A stretch of 64,000 nt of DNA, from positions 62,001 to 126,000 of the forward strand of contig NZ_JADHDY010000010.1 of the NCBI RefSeq assembly GCF_016820535.1. Reading direction: 5' to 3'. The notes beneath the pieces were generated by a model. The model was not told where the DNA came from and did no database searches. It saw nothing but the letters and a program-made list of their open reading frames with translations. Source of the stretch: Sporosarcina beigongshangi. GTDB taxonomy: Bacteria > Actinomycetota > Actinomycetes > Actinomycetales > Micrococcaceae. The translations under genes and the position numbers were made by a program. Positions 1 to 8,568 of this stretch are shown one piece after another (the first letter of the stretch is position 1; each line of letters begins with the position of its first letter).

Positions 1-760
1 TGCTGCGGGCCTGGACTGGTAGGCAGCTGAACGCTCCGTTGCACCAAGACACGACGGCGTTCACCTCTCCAATGGTGTGGCCGCGGGCGCCGTCCGTACG
101 ATTCGGCACGGGTGGCGTCACACCGACCCGGCCTATATTTGAGTTGCGAGATCTCAATGGGTTGCAGGCGCGGCAGTTGAGGCGTTCGCGAATGTATGAT
201 CCCAAGCTGCCTGTCATCAACGAGATGCCCTGACCTGCGGTGATACTCCGTCCCGGATCACCGAAATTCCCCGTTTCGTGTCACTTTCCCACTACACGCA
301 TCGTCGTCGATGAAAATGGCGGCTCAAGTTTCCCAGCGAGACGACCAATCTGCCTGGGATCAGGAGAGCGCTAGCGATCGTTGTCCTGGCATTGTCAGAG
401 CCAAATCAATGGGCTCATGTTGGCCTGAAATCCTGTCCCGTATAACGCCCGGTCACCGGACAGATCACCGGACACCCTATACGGGACGTCCTGGGACGCG
501 AATTGATAGCGGCGCATGTCAGCGGCCTGATTGTCCGGTGAGGGACCGGCTTACGGGACACTCAAATATGGCGTTCCGGACATACCCCTTACGGGACGAC
601 GCAACTGTTCCAGGTGCGAAGGAAAACGCTTGCGGGTTCCATTTGTGACAGTCCGATGTAGTCTCACTTTGCAAACGGCGTGCATGTTTTCTCTTTTTGG
701 TTCTGGCCGTCCACAACCATTCCAATCATCATCAGTTTCCACTCCAGATAGAATCCTTCG
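1..760. other. Gene-poor left end
   Basis: No convincing gene is visible in this stretch. The open frames here are short, overlap on both strands and lack ribosome sites or recognisable domains. The base composition is visibly lower in GC than most of the window. What it does hold is a cluster of short TACGGGAC-type repeats (annotated separately) and a GTGTCAC motif at about 279-285. It reads as accessory or mobile-element border DNA. Confidence 0.5.
435..598. repeat. Cluster of TACGGGAC repeats
   Basis: GTCCCGTATA (435-444) and TATACGGGAC (478-487) form a 10-bp inverted repeat. Between them TCACCGGACA-like units occur twice. Further direct copies are TTACGGGAC at 551-559 and CTTACGGGAC at 588-597. 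A similar CTAACGGGAC lies 5.8 kb away at 6401-6410. Clustered short sites of this type are usual at recombinase or transposase binding ends, but no such enzyme is encoded nearby, so the role is inferred only. Confidence 0.5.
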
Positions 761-1456
761 ATGGGGACAGACAAGAAGTACTACCTGCCAGTCAGGTCAC
801 GAGTGTATTTGGCCAGCATCGTTTGTCTGTTGCTCGGCTTCGGGGTGGTCATTGGGTTCTTCGACGGGTGGATCCTGGTAGTTGGCTCGCATGTCATCCG
901 CGCTTGGATACTAAGCAGTGCCCTTTTGCTGGCTTCGCTGGTGTTCTGGGTCCTTTGGATCGTCCGTGGCAGCAGGAGGCCGGGCCCGAGAAGGGATGAG
1001 GGGCGCTGGGGGCTGATGCGTTCCCTTACCTTCTTTACGCTGGTTGGCGTTGTTGGGGCGGGCAGCGCGATGGTGGCGTTTTTCGATTTGGGTACGAGTA
1101 ACTTCATCCTGGATCCCCATGGACCGGAGGGCTGTCGAGCGGTCGTACGGCAGACCGATATGTGGGGTGGTAGTCAAGGGGAGGCCTACGCCGTCGGCAT
1201 CATGGGAGTCGGCAGGTCGGCAGGAAAATGGCATACCTATGATGTATACCGGCCAATCAGTGCGGGCGAGTACACACTGGGGTGGACTGCATCCGGCGGG
1301 GAACTTACCATCGCCGACGCTTATGTTTTCAGGACACGCACGCAAAGCATCGCAAGGCACAAGGCGTTGCAGCCGCGCATCGATAGTGGAGAGCTCAGCA
1401 TCGACAATTTGTACGATCCGGAACCATTTGATCGGAAACCGGTCAACTGCCACTGA
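761..1456 (+). CDS. Hypothetical membrane protein
   Basis: I do not recognise the family. The 231-residue protein has three hydrophobic segments at about residues 14-36, 43-67 and 88-110, joined by an arginine-rich loop (about 70-84), and then an approximately 120-residue C-terminal soluble domain with two cysteines, at the start and very end of that domain, which could pair outside the membrane. The ATG at 761 begins just before the first hydrophobic segment. It stands alone in the lower-GC stretch, transcribed away from the repeat cluster, with no operon partner. Function is unknown. Confidence 0.65.
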   Translation: MGTDKKYYLPVRSRVYLASIVCLLLGFGVVIGFFDGWILVVGSHVIRAWILSSALLLASLVFWVLWIVRGSRRPGPRRDEGRWGLMRSLTFFTLVGVVGAGSAMVAFFDLGTSNFILDPHGPEGCRAVVRQTDMWGGSQGEAYAVGIMGVGRSAGKWHTYDVYRPISAGEYTLGWTASGGELTIADAYVFRTRTQSIARHKALQPRIDSGELSIDNLYDPEPFDRKPVNCH

Positions 1457-1805
1457 TGCCGAGGCGGATTGGCTCGCGGACCAAGACTCCTGTGGGACAG
1501 TCCGATCCACGTACCACTCGAAATCCGGGCTCGCAGTGTTGGCTTTGGGGCCATATCTTCGGCTAGACCGGGTGCGGTCCCCGCCAGATTCGCTCTACAG
1601 CCAGACAGGATCCAACGCCAAGGATTGCAGAAATGTCCGGTAAGGGTTCCGTTTACGGTCGCACCACCGTAGTACGGACGAGCATAAGAAATGAATGTGC
1701 TTCCTTGGCAGGGCAGTCCCACCGGAGGAATGGCCCAGTTCCCTGGAATAGCTGACCATCTCTCAGCTGGAAGTTGAACCGGGGCAGATAATGTCGTCGG
1801 TATCG

Positions 1806-2144
1806 TCACGGACTGTCGAGGCTCATGGCTTCTTTGGTTGTAGATTTATTGCGCCGTGAGGAAGAGATGAGGAAGAGAATAGTCTCCGCGAGGCCCGCAA
1901 CGCTCCACAGGAAGAGGCACTCCATAGCAAACAACATTGGTAAGAACCCATTCCCCAATAAAATTGACGGGTCAGGTTCCTTCGCAGCCATTGAGGACAG
2001 GAAGAAGACGGTTGCCATGACGGGGAGGCCCGCCAGCAGTAGCCAAACGGTGTACTTTGCTATCTTGTGGCCGAGAAGACGCAAGCAGGCATGCAGCAAC
2101 CAGAAAATGCCGACGCAAAGGGGCAGCAGGTAAATAGGGCTCAT
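1806..2144 (-). CDS. Small hypothetical membrane protein
   Basis: A 112-residue protein with three predicted membrane segments (about residues 4-24, 30-51 and 67-93) followed by a short basic and polar tail. The pattern of hydrophobic blocks separated by charged turns is what makes it credible as a gene; there is no recognisable domain. It faces the preceding membrane protein gene tail to tail. The GC content is low compared with the core genes. Function unknown; probably an orphan accessory gene. Confidence 0.55.
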   Translation of the reverse strand: MSPIYLLPLCVGIFWLLHACLRLLGHKIAKYTVWLLLAGLPVMATVFFLSSMAAKEPDPSILLGNGFLPMLFAMECLFLWSVAGLAETILFLISSSRRNKSTTKEAMSLDSP

Positions 2145-2233
2145 TCTCCTAGCCTCTCAGTTGGTGAAGGGTAACGCGCCCAACCCAGGGATGATTCTGC
2201 AGGGGCTTGTTCCGTTTCCTTGGAACTTTTGCC

Positions 2234-2503
2234 CTACTTCGTACCCTCAAGATGGTCCCTGCGGAACGGACAAGCACGAGTCAAACTGAAGCCAACGTTG
2301 CCGGTTTCGACAGCCTGAGTCTCACAACATGGGATCGTTACGTCGCCGTAAGCGGCTATACGCACTAGCTCGTCACCATCGGCAATAATTGCTGTTCCGC
2401 GCAGGGTTCCGCTTTCGGACAAGCGTGCGGTGCATCCGCATGCTTCGAGGAAGAAATTGGGTGCCCGACCTGTGACAGTGTGTCGAGATGTTGGCGGCGT
2501 CAA
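2234..2503 (-). CDS. Short hypothetical protein
   Basis: An 89-residue frame with no known domain and four cysteines (CGC near residue 22, CC near residue 58, one near 78). Amino-acid composition is protein-like and hydrophobic residues are spaced as in a small beta-rich domain (RGTAIIADGDELVRIAAYG). There is no clear ribosome site and no neighbour that would explain it. It may be real or a chance frame; the opposite strand carries shorter, less convincing frames. Confidence 0.35.
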   Translation of the reverse strand: MTPPTSRHTVTGRAPNFFLEACGCTARLSESGTLRGTAIIADGDELVRIAAYGDVTIPCCETQAVETGNVGFSLTRACPFRRDHLEGTK

Positions 2504-2768
2504 TATGGGGCACCTTTCGGGACGTGAGCTGTTTGGCCGTGCCAGGAATGGCTATTGTCGAGGATTCTGGTCTTCGTTGCCTGCCCTACAGCGGGGCGCG
2601 CGAAGGAGCGAATGATTCCCTCTTTGGCAAGATTGTGGGTGGCCCTGCTCGCGTAATCGGCGGCGGAGGCATTTGAGGAGTCCCTTTTTCAAAGATGTTT
2701 GAGACGTTTCCTGTGCCCGGGACATAAGTAGGCAAAGGGCAGCAGCTCGATACGGAATTGGGGGAATC

Positions 2769-3338
2769 ATGCGGGACGGTCTAAACGTCGAGACAGCACT
2801 GGACATGGTTCCGGACATCGATCTGCTGGCCTTGATTGAAGCCGGGGACGACCAGGCATTTCAGAAGATCTACGCCCGTCATTTCAAGGCTGTGGCATGG
2901 ATTGCCCTGAGATTCCTGGGGACCCGGGACCTCAGTGAAGACGCCACGCAGGCAACCTTCATCGTTCTGTGGCAGAAGTCCAAGGAGATAGTGCTCGCGG
3001 ACTCCTCGCTCATGCCCTGGTTGGCCACGGTATGCAGACTGCAATGCCGCAACATCCAGAAGAAGGAATGGAAGCGGGCGCACAGGCCCCTTGAGGGTTT
3101 CCCTCACCTTCAATCTGGCGACAAGTCGCTCGAAGACCAAGCCATCGACGCCGCCCTGATCCGTAGCCTGGAGGGTGAGATATCGAAAATGTCGATTATT
3201 GACCGTGAAATATTTCGGCTCTGCCTGATTGAGGGCTACAGCTACGAGCAGGCCGCCGAAAGTCTGGGGATCACCCACTCAGCCCTGCGGAACAGGCTCT
3301 CTCGCTTGAAATTGAAACTCCGCACTCTTCTCGCCTGA
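2769..3338 (+). CDS. ECF-type RNA polymerase sigma factor
   Basis: A 189-residue sigma-70 family protein of the extracytoplasmic-function group: region 2 at about residues 25-90 (core-binding helix ending in EDATQATFIVLWQKS) and region 4 at about 135-188 with the helix-turn-helix YSYEQAAESLGITHSALRNR. It should direct RNA polymerase to a small set of promoters. The ATG follows GGGGAA. The next gene begins 19 bases after the stop and encodes a single-pass membrane protein, the usual place for the cognate anti-sigma factor. The region-2.3 motif is less conserved than usual, so it may be a divergent ECF group. Target promoters are not evident. Confidence 0.88.
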   Translation: MRDGLNVETALDMVPDIDLLALIEAGDDQAFQKIYARHFKAVAWIALRFLGTRDLSEDATQATFIVLWQKSKEIVLADSSLMPWLATVCRLQCRNIQKKEWKRAHRPLEGFPHLQSGDKSLEDQAIDAALIRSLEGEISKMSIIDREIFRLCLIEGYSYEQAAESLGITHSALRNRLSRLKLKLRTLLA

Positions 3339-3357
3339 CACCACCGAAGGAGGAATC

Positions 3358-3873
3358 ATGCCCGACCTGACAGAACCTCAGTGGCCCACAGACACCGACA
3401 TGAACCGTGTTTGGGAATCCACGCAATTAGCCATCACCCGAGAAGCCCGCGGCGCCCACCGCCGCAAGGTTTCCCTCATAGCGGGGGCCGGTATCGCGGC
3501 CCTAGGCATCACAGCAGGGGCGTTCATAATTCCTGCAACTCAAGTGCAGCTGGACTCGACTGCCCGCTGCTACAGCGACCAGTCCACCACTTCCGAGTTC
3601 ACGGACATGGCACTAGTCGATGGTGAACCCACCATGGATTCTGCCCGAGCGATACAGAGCTGCGGTGCAAGCTGGGCCTATGGCTATATGACCCTAGGCA
3701 AAAGGGTTATGCCTGCCGGAAACCAGGGCCCAATCACCACCGCACCGCCATTGGGCGCGTGCCGTCAACCCAATGATGTCCTTGCCGTCTTCCCCCTGAC
3801 CGGAACTGCAGGAATCACACTGACTCCGGAAGAACTTTGCCACTCACTAGACCTTCGAGTCCCTGGGAACTAG
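3358..3873 (+). CDS. Putative membrane anti-sigma partner
   Basis: A 171-residue protein with a basic cytoplasmic N-terminus, one membrane helix at about residues 39-58 and an outside domain with four cysteines that could form two disulfides. It has no zinc-binding HxxxCxxC motif, so it is not a classical zinc anti-sigma factor. Position directly after the ECF sigma gene, with a strong AAGGAGGAATC ribosome site in the 19-base gap, argues that it is co-translated with and controls that sigma factor. That role is inferred from synteny and topology, not from a recognised domain. Confidence 0.65.
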   Translation: MPDLTEPQWPTDTDMNRVWESTQLAITREARGAHRRKVSLIAGAGIAALGITAGAFIIPATQVQLDSTARCYSDQSTTSEFTDMALVDGEPTMDSARAIQSCGASWAYGYMTLGKRVMPAGNQGPITTAPPLGACRQPNDVLAVFPLTGTAGITLTPEELCHSLDLRVPGN

Positions 3874-4135
3874 CAATGCCCAATCCAAAGCCAATGGCCA
3901 TCATACAATCGTCCCGCTGAGGGTTCCCCCGGCGGGCATGGGGAGCTCTGTGCAAACGTCTTCTGAAAATGACACTCGCCGAGATCGGCGGCCGCTCGAA
4001 ATGCTGGCCCATGTCAGGGAGGAACGTTCGGTGATATCGAAAAGCGAGCGATGTGCTGGTGGCGAGCTGGCTGCTGGTGATGGCGGGCACAGCCGTTAGC
4101 CCGTGGCAATGCTACGGGCTACTCGGCGCACAGGC
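3874..4135. other. Intergenic region, nothing recognised
   Basis: About 260 bases between the convergent anti-sigma candidate and beta-propeller genes. No coding frame, strong hairpin with T tract or repeat was seen. Confidence 0.4.
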
Positions 4136-4990
4136 TTACGTCGTCTCAAGCCCGTGCACGCTCCAGTCCGCGCAGTTCACGACCTGCCCGCCTTCAGCCG
4201 TGATCAGGATCAACGTCTTGCCGCCGCGCATCGTCGCCGTACCGCTGACGCGGAGGTCCCAGGGACGTCGCTCTAGAACCTCCCCGTTGTTGCTGAACCG
4301 GAGCAGGGAGTTCTTCCCCTCGGGTGGCTCGTGGACCGCGACCCAGGTGTTCGTCACCGGGTCGTGGAGGACATGTCGGAAGTTCTCAGCTATCCTCGCT
4401 CGTTCTCGCCCGTCGGAGTCGACAATGCGTAAGGGTCCGCCTACCTCGGTGACCACCAGATGCTCCCCGTCGCTGGCCGCGCACCAAGCCATGTTCAGTC
4501 CGGTCGAAATTCGGGACCCCAGCGGATCCAGCGAACGATCCAGCAGGCGGCACCAGCCGCCACCCACTGCAAGCGAGAGGTCCGAAGTCAGCGCGATCAA
4601 CCTCAACACCCCGCGCAGGGAACGCACTTCCTCCCCGGTCGCTGCCTCCAGCACGCGGGTGGCCCTGCGGAGGTGAGTGACAACCACACGTCCTCCAGTC
4701 AGCGCGGTCACGGCCTCTACGTTCGTGCGGCTGCGGTCCTGCCACAGCCGCTGTCCTGTCAGGTCGTACCCGCACACGCCGTGGCGCTCCCACGCGCCAG
4801 CCACCACCACGGGGTGCTCACCGGGCACCAGTGCCCCCCGCCAGCCACCGGAGCCCCAGACCGTCTCGAACGTGGCGCAACGCGCACCGCGCACCAGCGA
4901 CCACACGTCCACGACTCCCTTGGGCTGGGCGGTGACCAGCAGGTCTTCTTCCCACGGTGGTGCGGCCACATCGCGAAGGTCGATCACCAC
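4136..4990 (-). CDS. Beta-propeller (WD40/PQQ-like) repeat protein
   Basis: A 284-residue soluble protein built from degenerate repeats of about 40 residues, each with the pattern 'hydrophobic strand - glycine turn - D/R-x-x-x-G-x-x-x' seen in propeller blades (for example VCGYDLTGQRLWQD, TRVLEAATGEEVRSL, LRIVDSDGRERARI). No signal peptide and no membrane helix are visible, so it is probably cytoplasmic. Such proteins are scaffolds or sensors rather than enzymes. The start is ATG at 4990, directly at the edge of the coding signal. No operon partner is apparent. The protein family beyond the fold is not recognised. Confidence 0.6.
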   Translation of the reverse strand: MVIDLRDVAAPPWEEDLLVTAQPKGVVDVWSLVRGARCATFETVWGSGGWRGALVPGEHPVVVAGAWERHGVCGYDLTGQRLWQDRSRTNVEAVTALTGGRVVVTHLRRATRVLEAATGEEVRSLRGVLRLIALTSDLSLAVGGGWCRLLDRSLDPLGSRISTGLNMAWCAASDGEHLVVTEVGGPLRIVDSDGRERARIAENFRHVLHDPVTNTWVAVHEPPEGKNSLLRFSNNGEVLERRPWDLRVSGTATMRGGKTLILITAEGGQVVNCADWSVHGLETT

Positions 4991-5140
4991 GGAGCGCCCC
5001 CTACGAACTCATCGAATATCATGCCGAGGACTCTGCCAGTGGAACCGATAGCGGTCAAGCCCACGGAGGCGTCGTACGACGTTGGGCCTACGGGCAGACT
5101 TGGCAGCTACTGAGATCCAGGGTCGGTGCGAACACCGGCG

Positions 5141-5689
5141 CTACTCTGTCAGGCGTGCTTCGTAAGCTGCATTCCGTGATACATGGCTGAAACCGAGCTG
5201 CAGGAGAGGGAATGGTTTGGTGTAGCAGTACATCTGAATACCCGTTCCGTCTACTGCCCAATATGAGGTCGCCTCGTCGTATGGACGGACTGTCGCGTCC
5301 GTTGGCTGTCCATATCGAGAGAGGAGCTGGGAGTAGATGGAGCGATATCCGAGGACCGCACTCGTGTCATGGCTATCTCGGCCGTCGTACACGAAGAAGC
5401 CAATGGAGAAAAGCTCGCCTTTGTACGACGACCAAGACGCGTCGTTGACAGCCAAGCCAGCACTGAGGAGTTCGCCTCCCAGGTCTGCCGCAGAATCAGG
5501 GCCCGGCGAGTAGCCGTACCCCTTGCGGAACCCCTCTTGGCCTTCACTCTGGTGAAATCCCAGCCGGAGAAGATAGTCGGCTTGATCATCGTCTCTCCCA
5601 GGCCAACCCGATGCCACGATTTCGTCGATCAAAGCCATGAGCTTCTCCGGGCTTGGCACAAGCTTCATATTGGCGGCGGTTTCGTCCAT
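5141..5689 (-). CDS. Hypothetical protein
   Basis: A soluble protein of about 182 residues, acidic and rich in tyrosine and serine, ending in ...YEARLTE. I do not recognise a domain. The frame stays open upstream to a GTG at 5773, but the ATG at 5689 (beginning MDETAANMKLV) gives a more protein-like start; neither has a strong ribosome site and an ATG at 5668 is also possible. It lies in the lower-GC stretch next to a lipoprotein gene in the same direction, 170 bases away, but a shared role cannot be claimed. Confidence 0.5.
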   Translation of the reverse strand: MDETAANMKLVPSPEKLMALIDEIVASGWPGRDDDQADYLLRLGFHQSEGQEGFRKGYGYSPGPDSAADLGGELLSAGLAVNDASWSSYKGELFSIGFFVYDGRDSHDTSAVLGYRSIYSQLLSRYGQPTDATVRPYDEATSYWAVDGTGIQMYCYTKPFPLLQLGFSHVSRNAAYEARLTE

Positions 5690-5862
5690 GTGCTCACGAT
5701 ACTTGTCGGACCGGCACGTGCAATAGTGAATATTCCAAACGAAAACAGTGTTTCCCTCGCCATGGGCTTGCACTCACAGCAACCGTCCCAGATAGCGTTC
5801 GGTTTGCGGCGCGACAATCGCTCTAAAGTCCTCGTGTGTAAGGTTACCGCAGCAGACGGGCT

Positions 5863-6306
5863 TTACGGATCTAGGACGAGAATGTTCTCTGTAACCTTGG
5901 TCCAGCCAGGTTCTAGTTTTCCCGTGTCAGAATCATCCGCAAGGAGTCTTGCCGATGACACGCCTGCTCCGCTTGACTCGAGAATCTCCCCAGGGCCGGT
6001 ATTCGAGCCACATCCCACAAACCAATTCGGGAGCTCGCCAGGTGGAACCACGGCAAGGCAGGCTGTCTTAGAATCATCGCTTTCCGCAACGAAATAGCGG
6101 ACTCCATCACGGGTTGCCAGTAGCCGCGCGGTTTCACGATTGGCAGGATCGGGGACGGTGACGAAGGAAGGCAAAGCATCTTCGGGTGTGGCGTCACGGT
6201 CGAGTGCCTTGATTCCTGTCGGCCCAGAACAGCCACTCAGCAGAATAAGCGCAAGGCCCGAAGCAGTAACTAGCGAAACCGATGACCCTTTCATTAAATC
6301 CCCCAA
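5863..6306 (-). CDS. Putative lipoprotein
   Basis: A 147-residue exported protein. The N-terminus has a hydrophobic signal segment (about residues 8-23) followed by the lipobox LLSGC, so the mature protein should be lipid-anchored outside the membrane through Cys-26. The rest is small, acidic and has two further cysteines. An in-frame ATG four codons downstream (6294) is an alternative start and would give a more typical signal peptide length. No catalytic domain is recognised. Confidence 0.65.
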   Translation of the reverse strand: MGDLMKGSSVSLVTASGLALILLSGCSGPTGIKALDRDATPEDALPSFVTVPDPANRETARLLATRDGVRYFVAESDDSKTACLAVVPPGELPNWFVGCGSNTGPGEILESSGAGVSSARLLADDSDTGKLEPGWTKVTENILVLDP

Positions 6307-6481
6307 AGATCGATTTCACTTGACGCTACCGCATGAGTGTCTAGCCACACAATGAATGGGACCCCGCAACGTCCGACGAGCTTTCCCATAGAGGGGTCCC
6401 CTAACGGGACACACCAACAATTCCAAGCCGGCAAGCCAGAGCCTTGCTAGCAACAGCAATCCAGCCATCGTCTGGTGTCAT

Positions 6482-6521
6482 GAAATCCAGACTGGTGACA
6501 CCAAATCCGGATTAGTGACAC
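6482..6521. repeat. Two tandem 20-bp GTGACAC repeats
   Basis: GAAATCCAGACTGGTGACAC (6482-6501) is followed without a gap by CAAATCCGGATTAGTGACAC (6502-6521); 16 of 20 positions match. A further GTGTCA lies just before at about 6473-6478. Multiple short repeats with GTGACAC ends are typical of terminal regions of some insertion sequences such as the IS21 and IS481 groups. No transposase is adjacent, so this is probably a relic end. AGTGACACG at 6514-6522 is the exact inverse of CGTGTCACT at 277-285. Confidence 0.45.
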
Positions 6522-6768
6522 GTAGCTCCGGAACCTACAGCGAAGCCTGGCTCCGCTCCAAACTGAACGGGTGGAGGTGGCCTCCGGCGGAGGCCGGGGA
6601 CGTACCGGGACGGCGCTGGCATGTATCGCCGTGCTCGACGGCATCCCTCCATCCTAGGCTGTGGGATTCGTGCGGGAGCACTACAACCCGAACGCGGGTG
6701 CAACACCATGGCAACGACGCTACGGCGCGTACCTCGCAGCTGACTGAACTGGCGAACGCCCCGGGCAT

Positions 6769-6796
6769 TGAACCAACAGCGCCTGCCCCTCGTTTA
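6769..6796 (+). promoter_or_regulatory. ECF-type promoter TGAACC-N16-CGTTTA
   Basis: TGAACC at 6769-6774 is separated by exactly 16 bases from CGTTTA at 6791-6796, 60 bases before the ATG of the membrane protein gene at 6857. The same hexamer, spacer length and CGT start of the -10 element recur before the nearby sigma gene and before the lipoprotein gene at 9099. GAAC-type -35 and CGT-type -10 elements are characteristic of ECF sigma factors. Assignment to the sigma factor at 7343 is inferred. Confidence 0.6.
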
Positions 6797-6856
6797 CAGG
6801 GAGAACAGCCAACACTAATGCACCGGACGCGGGGCCGGTGGGGCAGGTGGACAGCC

Positions 6857-7291
6857 ATGATATTTCCCAGGGACTTTCTCGACGGTGCACTGCGGCTGCT
6901 GGTTGCAGCGGCGCTGGCCGTTGACGCCGTCGTTCACTGGCGACTTGCCTTCTACTACCAAATAGCGGCGCCGGGAGGAATCGGGCAGGGAATGCTGTTC
7001 CGGATCGAGTCGGTAGCTGCTGCCCTTGCCGGGCTGTACGTCTTGCTCCGCGGCAGCCGCCCGGCGTTTGCAGCGGCCTTCGCTGTTGCGGCGGGCGGGG
7101 TGGCAGCCGTGCTGCTGTACCGCTACGTTGACGTCCCTGCCTTCGGGCCGTTCCCGTCGATGTACGAGCCGGTCTGGTTCTTCGAAAAGTCGCTCAGCGC
7201 AGTGGCGGAAGCAGGGGGTGCCGTGCTGGCCGCCGTCGGACTTTTCAGGAAGGGGCCAGAGCCCCGTCCTCCGCGGTCGGGGAATCCCTAG
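6857..7291 (+). CDS. Hypothetical four-helix membrane protein
   Basis: A 144-residue integral membrane protein with four hydrophobic segments (about residues 7-27, 40-60, 66-86 and 110-130), a likely short loop outside, and a proline/arginine tail. The frame is open far upstream, but the ATG at 6857 is the first start followed by membrane-protein-like sequence. It is the first gene of the ECF module: it has its own copy of the TGAACC-N16-CGT promoter and the sigma gene follows 51 bases after its stop. Membrane proteins of this kind often sit beside SigK/RskA-type pairs. Role unknown, possibly part of the envelope stress response. Confidence 0.7.
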   Translation: MIFPRDFLDGALRLLVAAALAVDAVVHWRLAFYYQIAAPGGIGQGMLFRIESVAAALAGLYVLLRGSRPAFAAAFAVAAGGVAAVLLYRYVDVPAFGPFPSMYEPVWFFEKSLSAVAEAGGAVLAAVGLFRKGPEPRPPRSGNP

Positions 7292-7297
7292 CCGCGG

Positions 7298-7325
7298 TGA
7301 ACCGTCCGGGTCCATACTGCGTATA
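7298..7325 (+). promoter_or_regulatory. ECF-type promoter TGAACC-N16-CGTATA
   Basis: TGAACC at 7298-7303 and CGTATA at 7320-7325 with a 16-base spacer, 17 bases before the sigma-factor ATG. It matches the element before the preceding membrane protein gene and the one before the lipoprotein at 9099, so the sigma factor is likely to drive its own transcription. The leader would be very short. Confidence 0.6.
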
Positions 7326-7342
7326 AACGTCAGGAGGTGGGC

Positions 7343-7852
7343 ATGCGCCAGGACGAGCAGGCGGCACTGCGGGAGCTGCACGGTGACTACGCGCAGCTGC
7401 TCTGGCGGTTTGCCATGCGGCTGGTCCACGACCGCGCGCAGGCACAGGACGTGGTGCAGGAGACATTGATGCGGGCGTGGCAGCATCCCGAGGTCCTCAC
7501 CCGCGACCCCGCGGCGCTGCGGGCGTGGCTGTTCACCGTTGCCCGGAACCTGGTCATCGACGAATGGCGCAGCGCCCGGCACCGCCATGAATTCGGCACC
7601 GACCAGCTTCCCGAGACGCCCGCCGACGATGCCACGGAACGCGTCCTGGACGCCTGGCTGGTCGGCGACGCCATGGAGAGCCTCAGCGCCGACCACCGTG
7701 ACGTCATCCGGCTGGCCTACTACGGCGGCCGGGACACGGCGTCGATCGCGGCGGAGCTGGACATCCCGGAAGGCACCGTGAAGTCGCGCCTTCACTACGG
7801 CCTGCGGGCGCTTCGCCTGGCCCTGGAAGAGAGAGGGGTGAGCGGGCGATGA
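7343..7852 (+). CDS. ECF sigma factor, SigK/SigL-like
   Basis: A 169-residue ECF sigma factor. Region 2 lies at about residues 10-75 with the conserved core-binding segment RAQAQDVVQETLMRAWQ and the -10 reading segment WLFTVARNLVIDEWRS; region 4 at about 112-165 with the helix-turn-helix DTASIAAELDIPEGTVKSRL. The ATG at 7343 is chosen over an in-frame GTG at 7337 because GGAGG at 7333-7337 is correctly spaced for it. The stop overlaps the anti-sigma start (ATGA), so the two proteins are translationally coupled. Three copies of one promoter motif in the surrounding 2.5 kb suggest the regulon. Confidence 0.92.
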   Translation: MRQDEQAALRELHGDYAQLLWRFAMRLVHDRAQAQDVVQETLMRAWQHPEVLTRDPAALRAWLFTVARNLVIDEWRSARHRHEFGTDQLPETPADDATERVLDAWLVGDAMESLSADHRDVIRLAYYGGRDTASIAAELDIPEGTVKSRLHYGLRALRLALEERGVSGR

Positions 7853-8541
7853 CCTCTGATCCTTACGCCTTGTGGGACGCCGCCTATGTCCTGGGCTCAC
7901 TGTCGGCCGTCCAGCGTCGCGAGTTCGAGGGCCACCTGCCAGGCTGCGACGCCTGCCGCCGCCGGGTGTCCGAGCTCTCCGGCCTGCCGGGCCTGCTGGC
8001 ACTGGCCGGGGACGACGGCGGGGTGCCAGCCCCGGAAACTGCGGGCGTCCCGGCGGTCCCGCTGTACGCCGGGCTTGCCGCAAAAGTTGCCGCCCGCCGT
8101 CGCCGGTGGATGCTGGCCGCCGCGGCCGCCGCGCTTGTCCTGGCAGGCACGACGGCGGGGCTCACTTCCGCGCTCGAGTCCGTCACGGCTCCCCCGCCCC
8201 TGGCCGCCACGAATTCCCCCGCCGGTGTGCCGCTCACCTTTTCCGGCGCGCAATCCCGCGGCATGACGGCGACCGGGACACTGGCCGGCCACGCCTGGGG
8301 CACACAGGTCGACTGGCACTGCACCTACCCTGCCGGCGCCTATGCGGGCGGCGCGGCAGGCAGCGACTTTGTGCTCGTCATGGTGTCCACGTCCGGGACG
8401 GAGACCACCCTGGCCAGCTGGAGTGCCGGGCCGGGCAGCGAGGTCTCGCCCACGGCAACCACGGCAACCCCGGTCTCGGCCATCGCCCGTCTCGACATCC
8501 GGGACAGCACAGGGGCCGTGCTTCTCAGCGCGGCCCCGTGA
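7849..8541 (+). CDS. Zinc-binding anti-sigma factor (RskA-type)
   Basis: A 230-residue membrane anti-sigma factor. The cytoplasmic N-terminus has the zinc-finger motif H29-x3-C33-x2-C36 (GHLPGCDACRR) that wraps the sigma factor; a membrane helix spans about residues 87-107; the C-terminal 120 residues form an external domain of the kind found in RskA/anti-sigma-K proteins. It overlaps the sigma gene by four bases. Release of the sigma factor would be expected after a signal outside the membrane, either by zinc-site oxidation or stepwise proteolysis; the sequence does not say which. Confidence 0.9.
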   Translation: MTSDPYALWDAAYVLGSLSAVQRREFEGHLPGCDACRRRVSELSGLPGLLALAGDDGGVPAPETAGVPAVPLYAGLAAKVAARRRRWMLAAAAAALVLAGTTAGLTSALESVTAPPPLAATNSPAGVPLTFSGAQSRGMTATGTLAGHAWGTQVDWHCTYPAGAYAGGAAGSDFVLVMVSTSGTETTLASWSAGPGSEVSPTATTATPVSAIARLDIRDSTGAVLLSAAP

Positions 8542-8568
8542 TGCCGCCCGTGCGGCGCGCCGGGCAGT

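Larger units (their letters stand above)
6307..6856. other. Gap with mobile-element-like repeats
   Basis: About 550 bases without a supported gene. It contains the CTAACGGGAC repeat at 6401-6410, the two-copy GTGACAC repeat at 6482-6521, and near its right end the ECF-type promoter at 6769-6796. Base composition rises to the core-genome level across this gap, so it marks the border between accessory and core DNA. Confidence 0.5.

Noticed and set aside
39-648. Short plus-strand frames at the left edge
   Set aside because: No ribosome site, no domain, and they overlap the repeat cluster.
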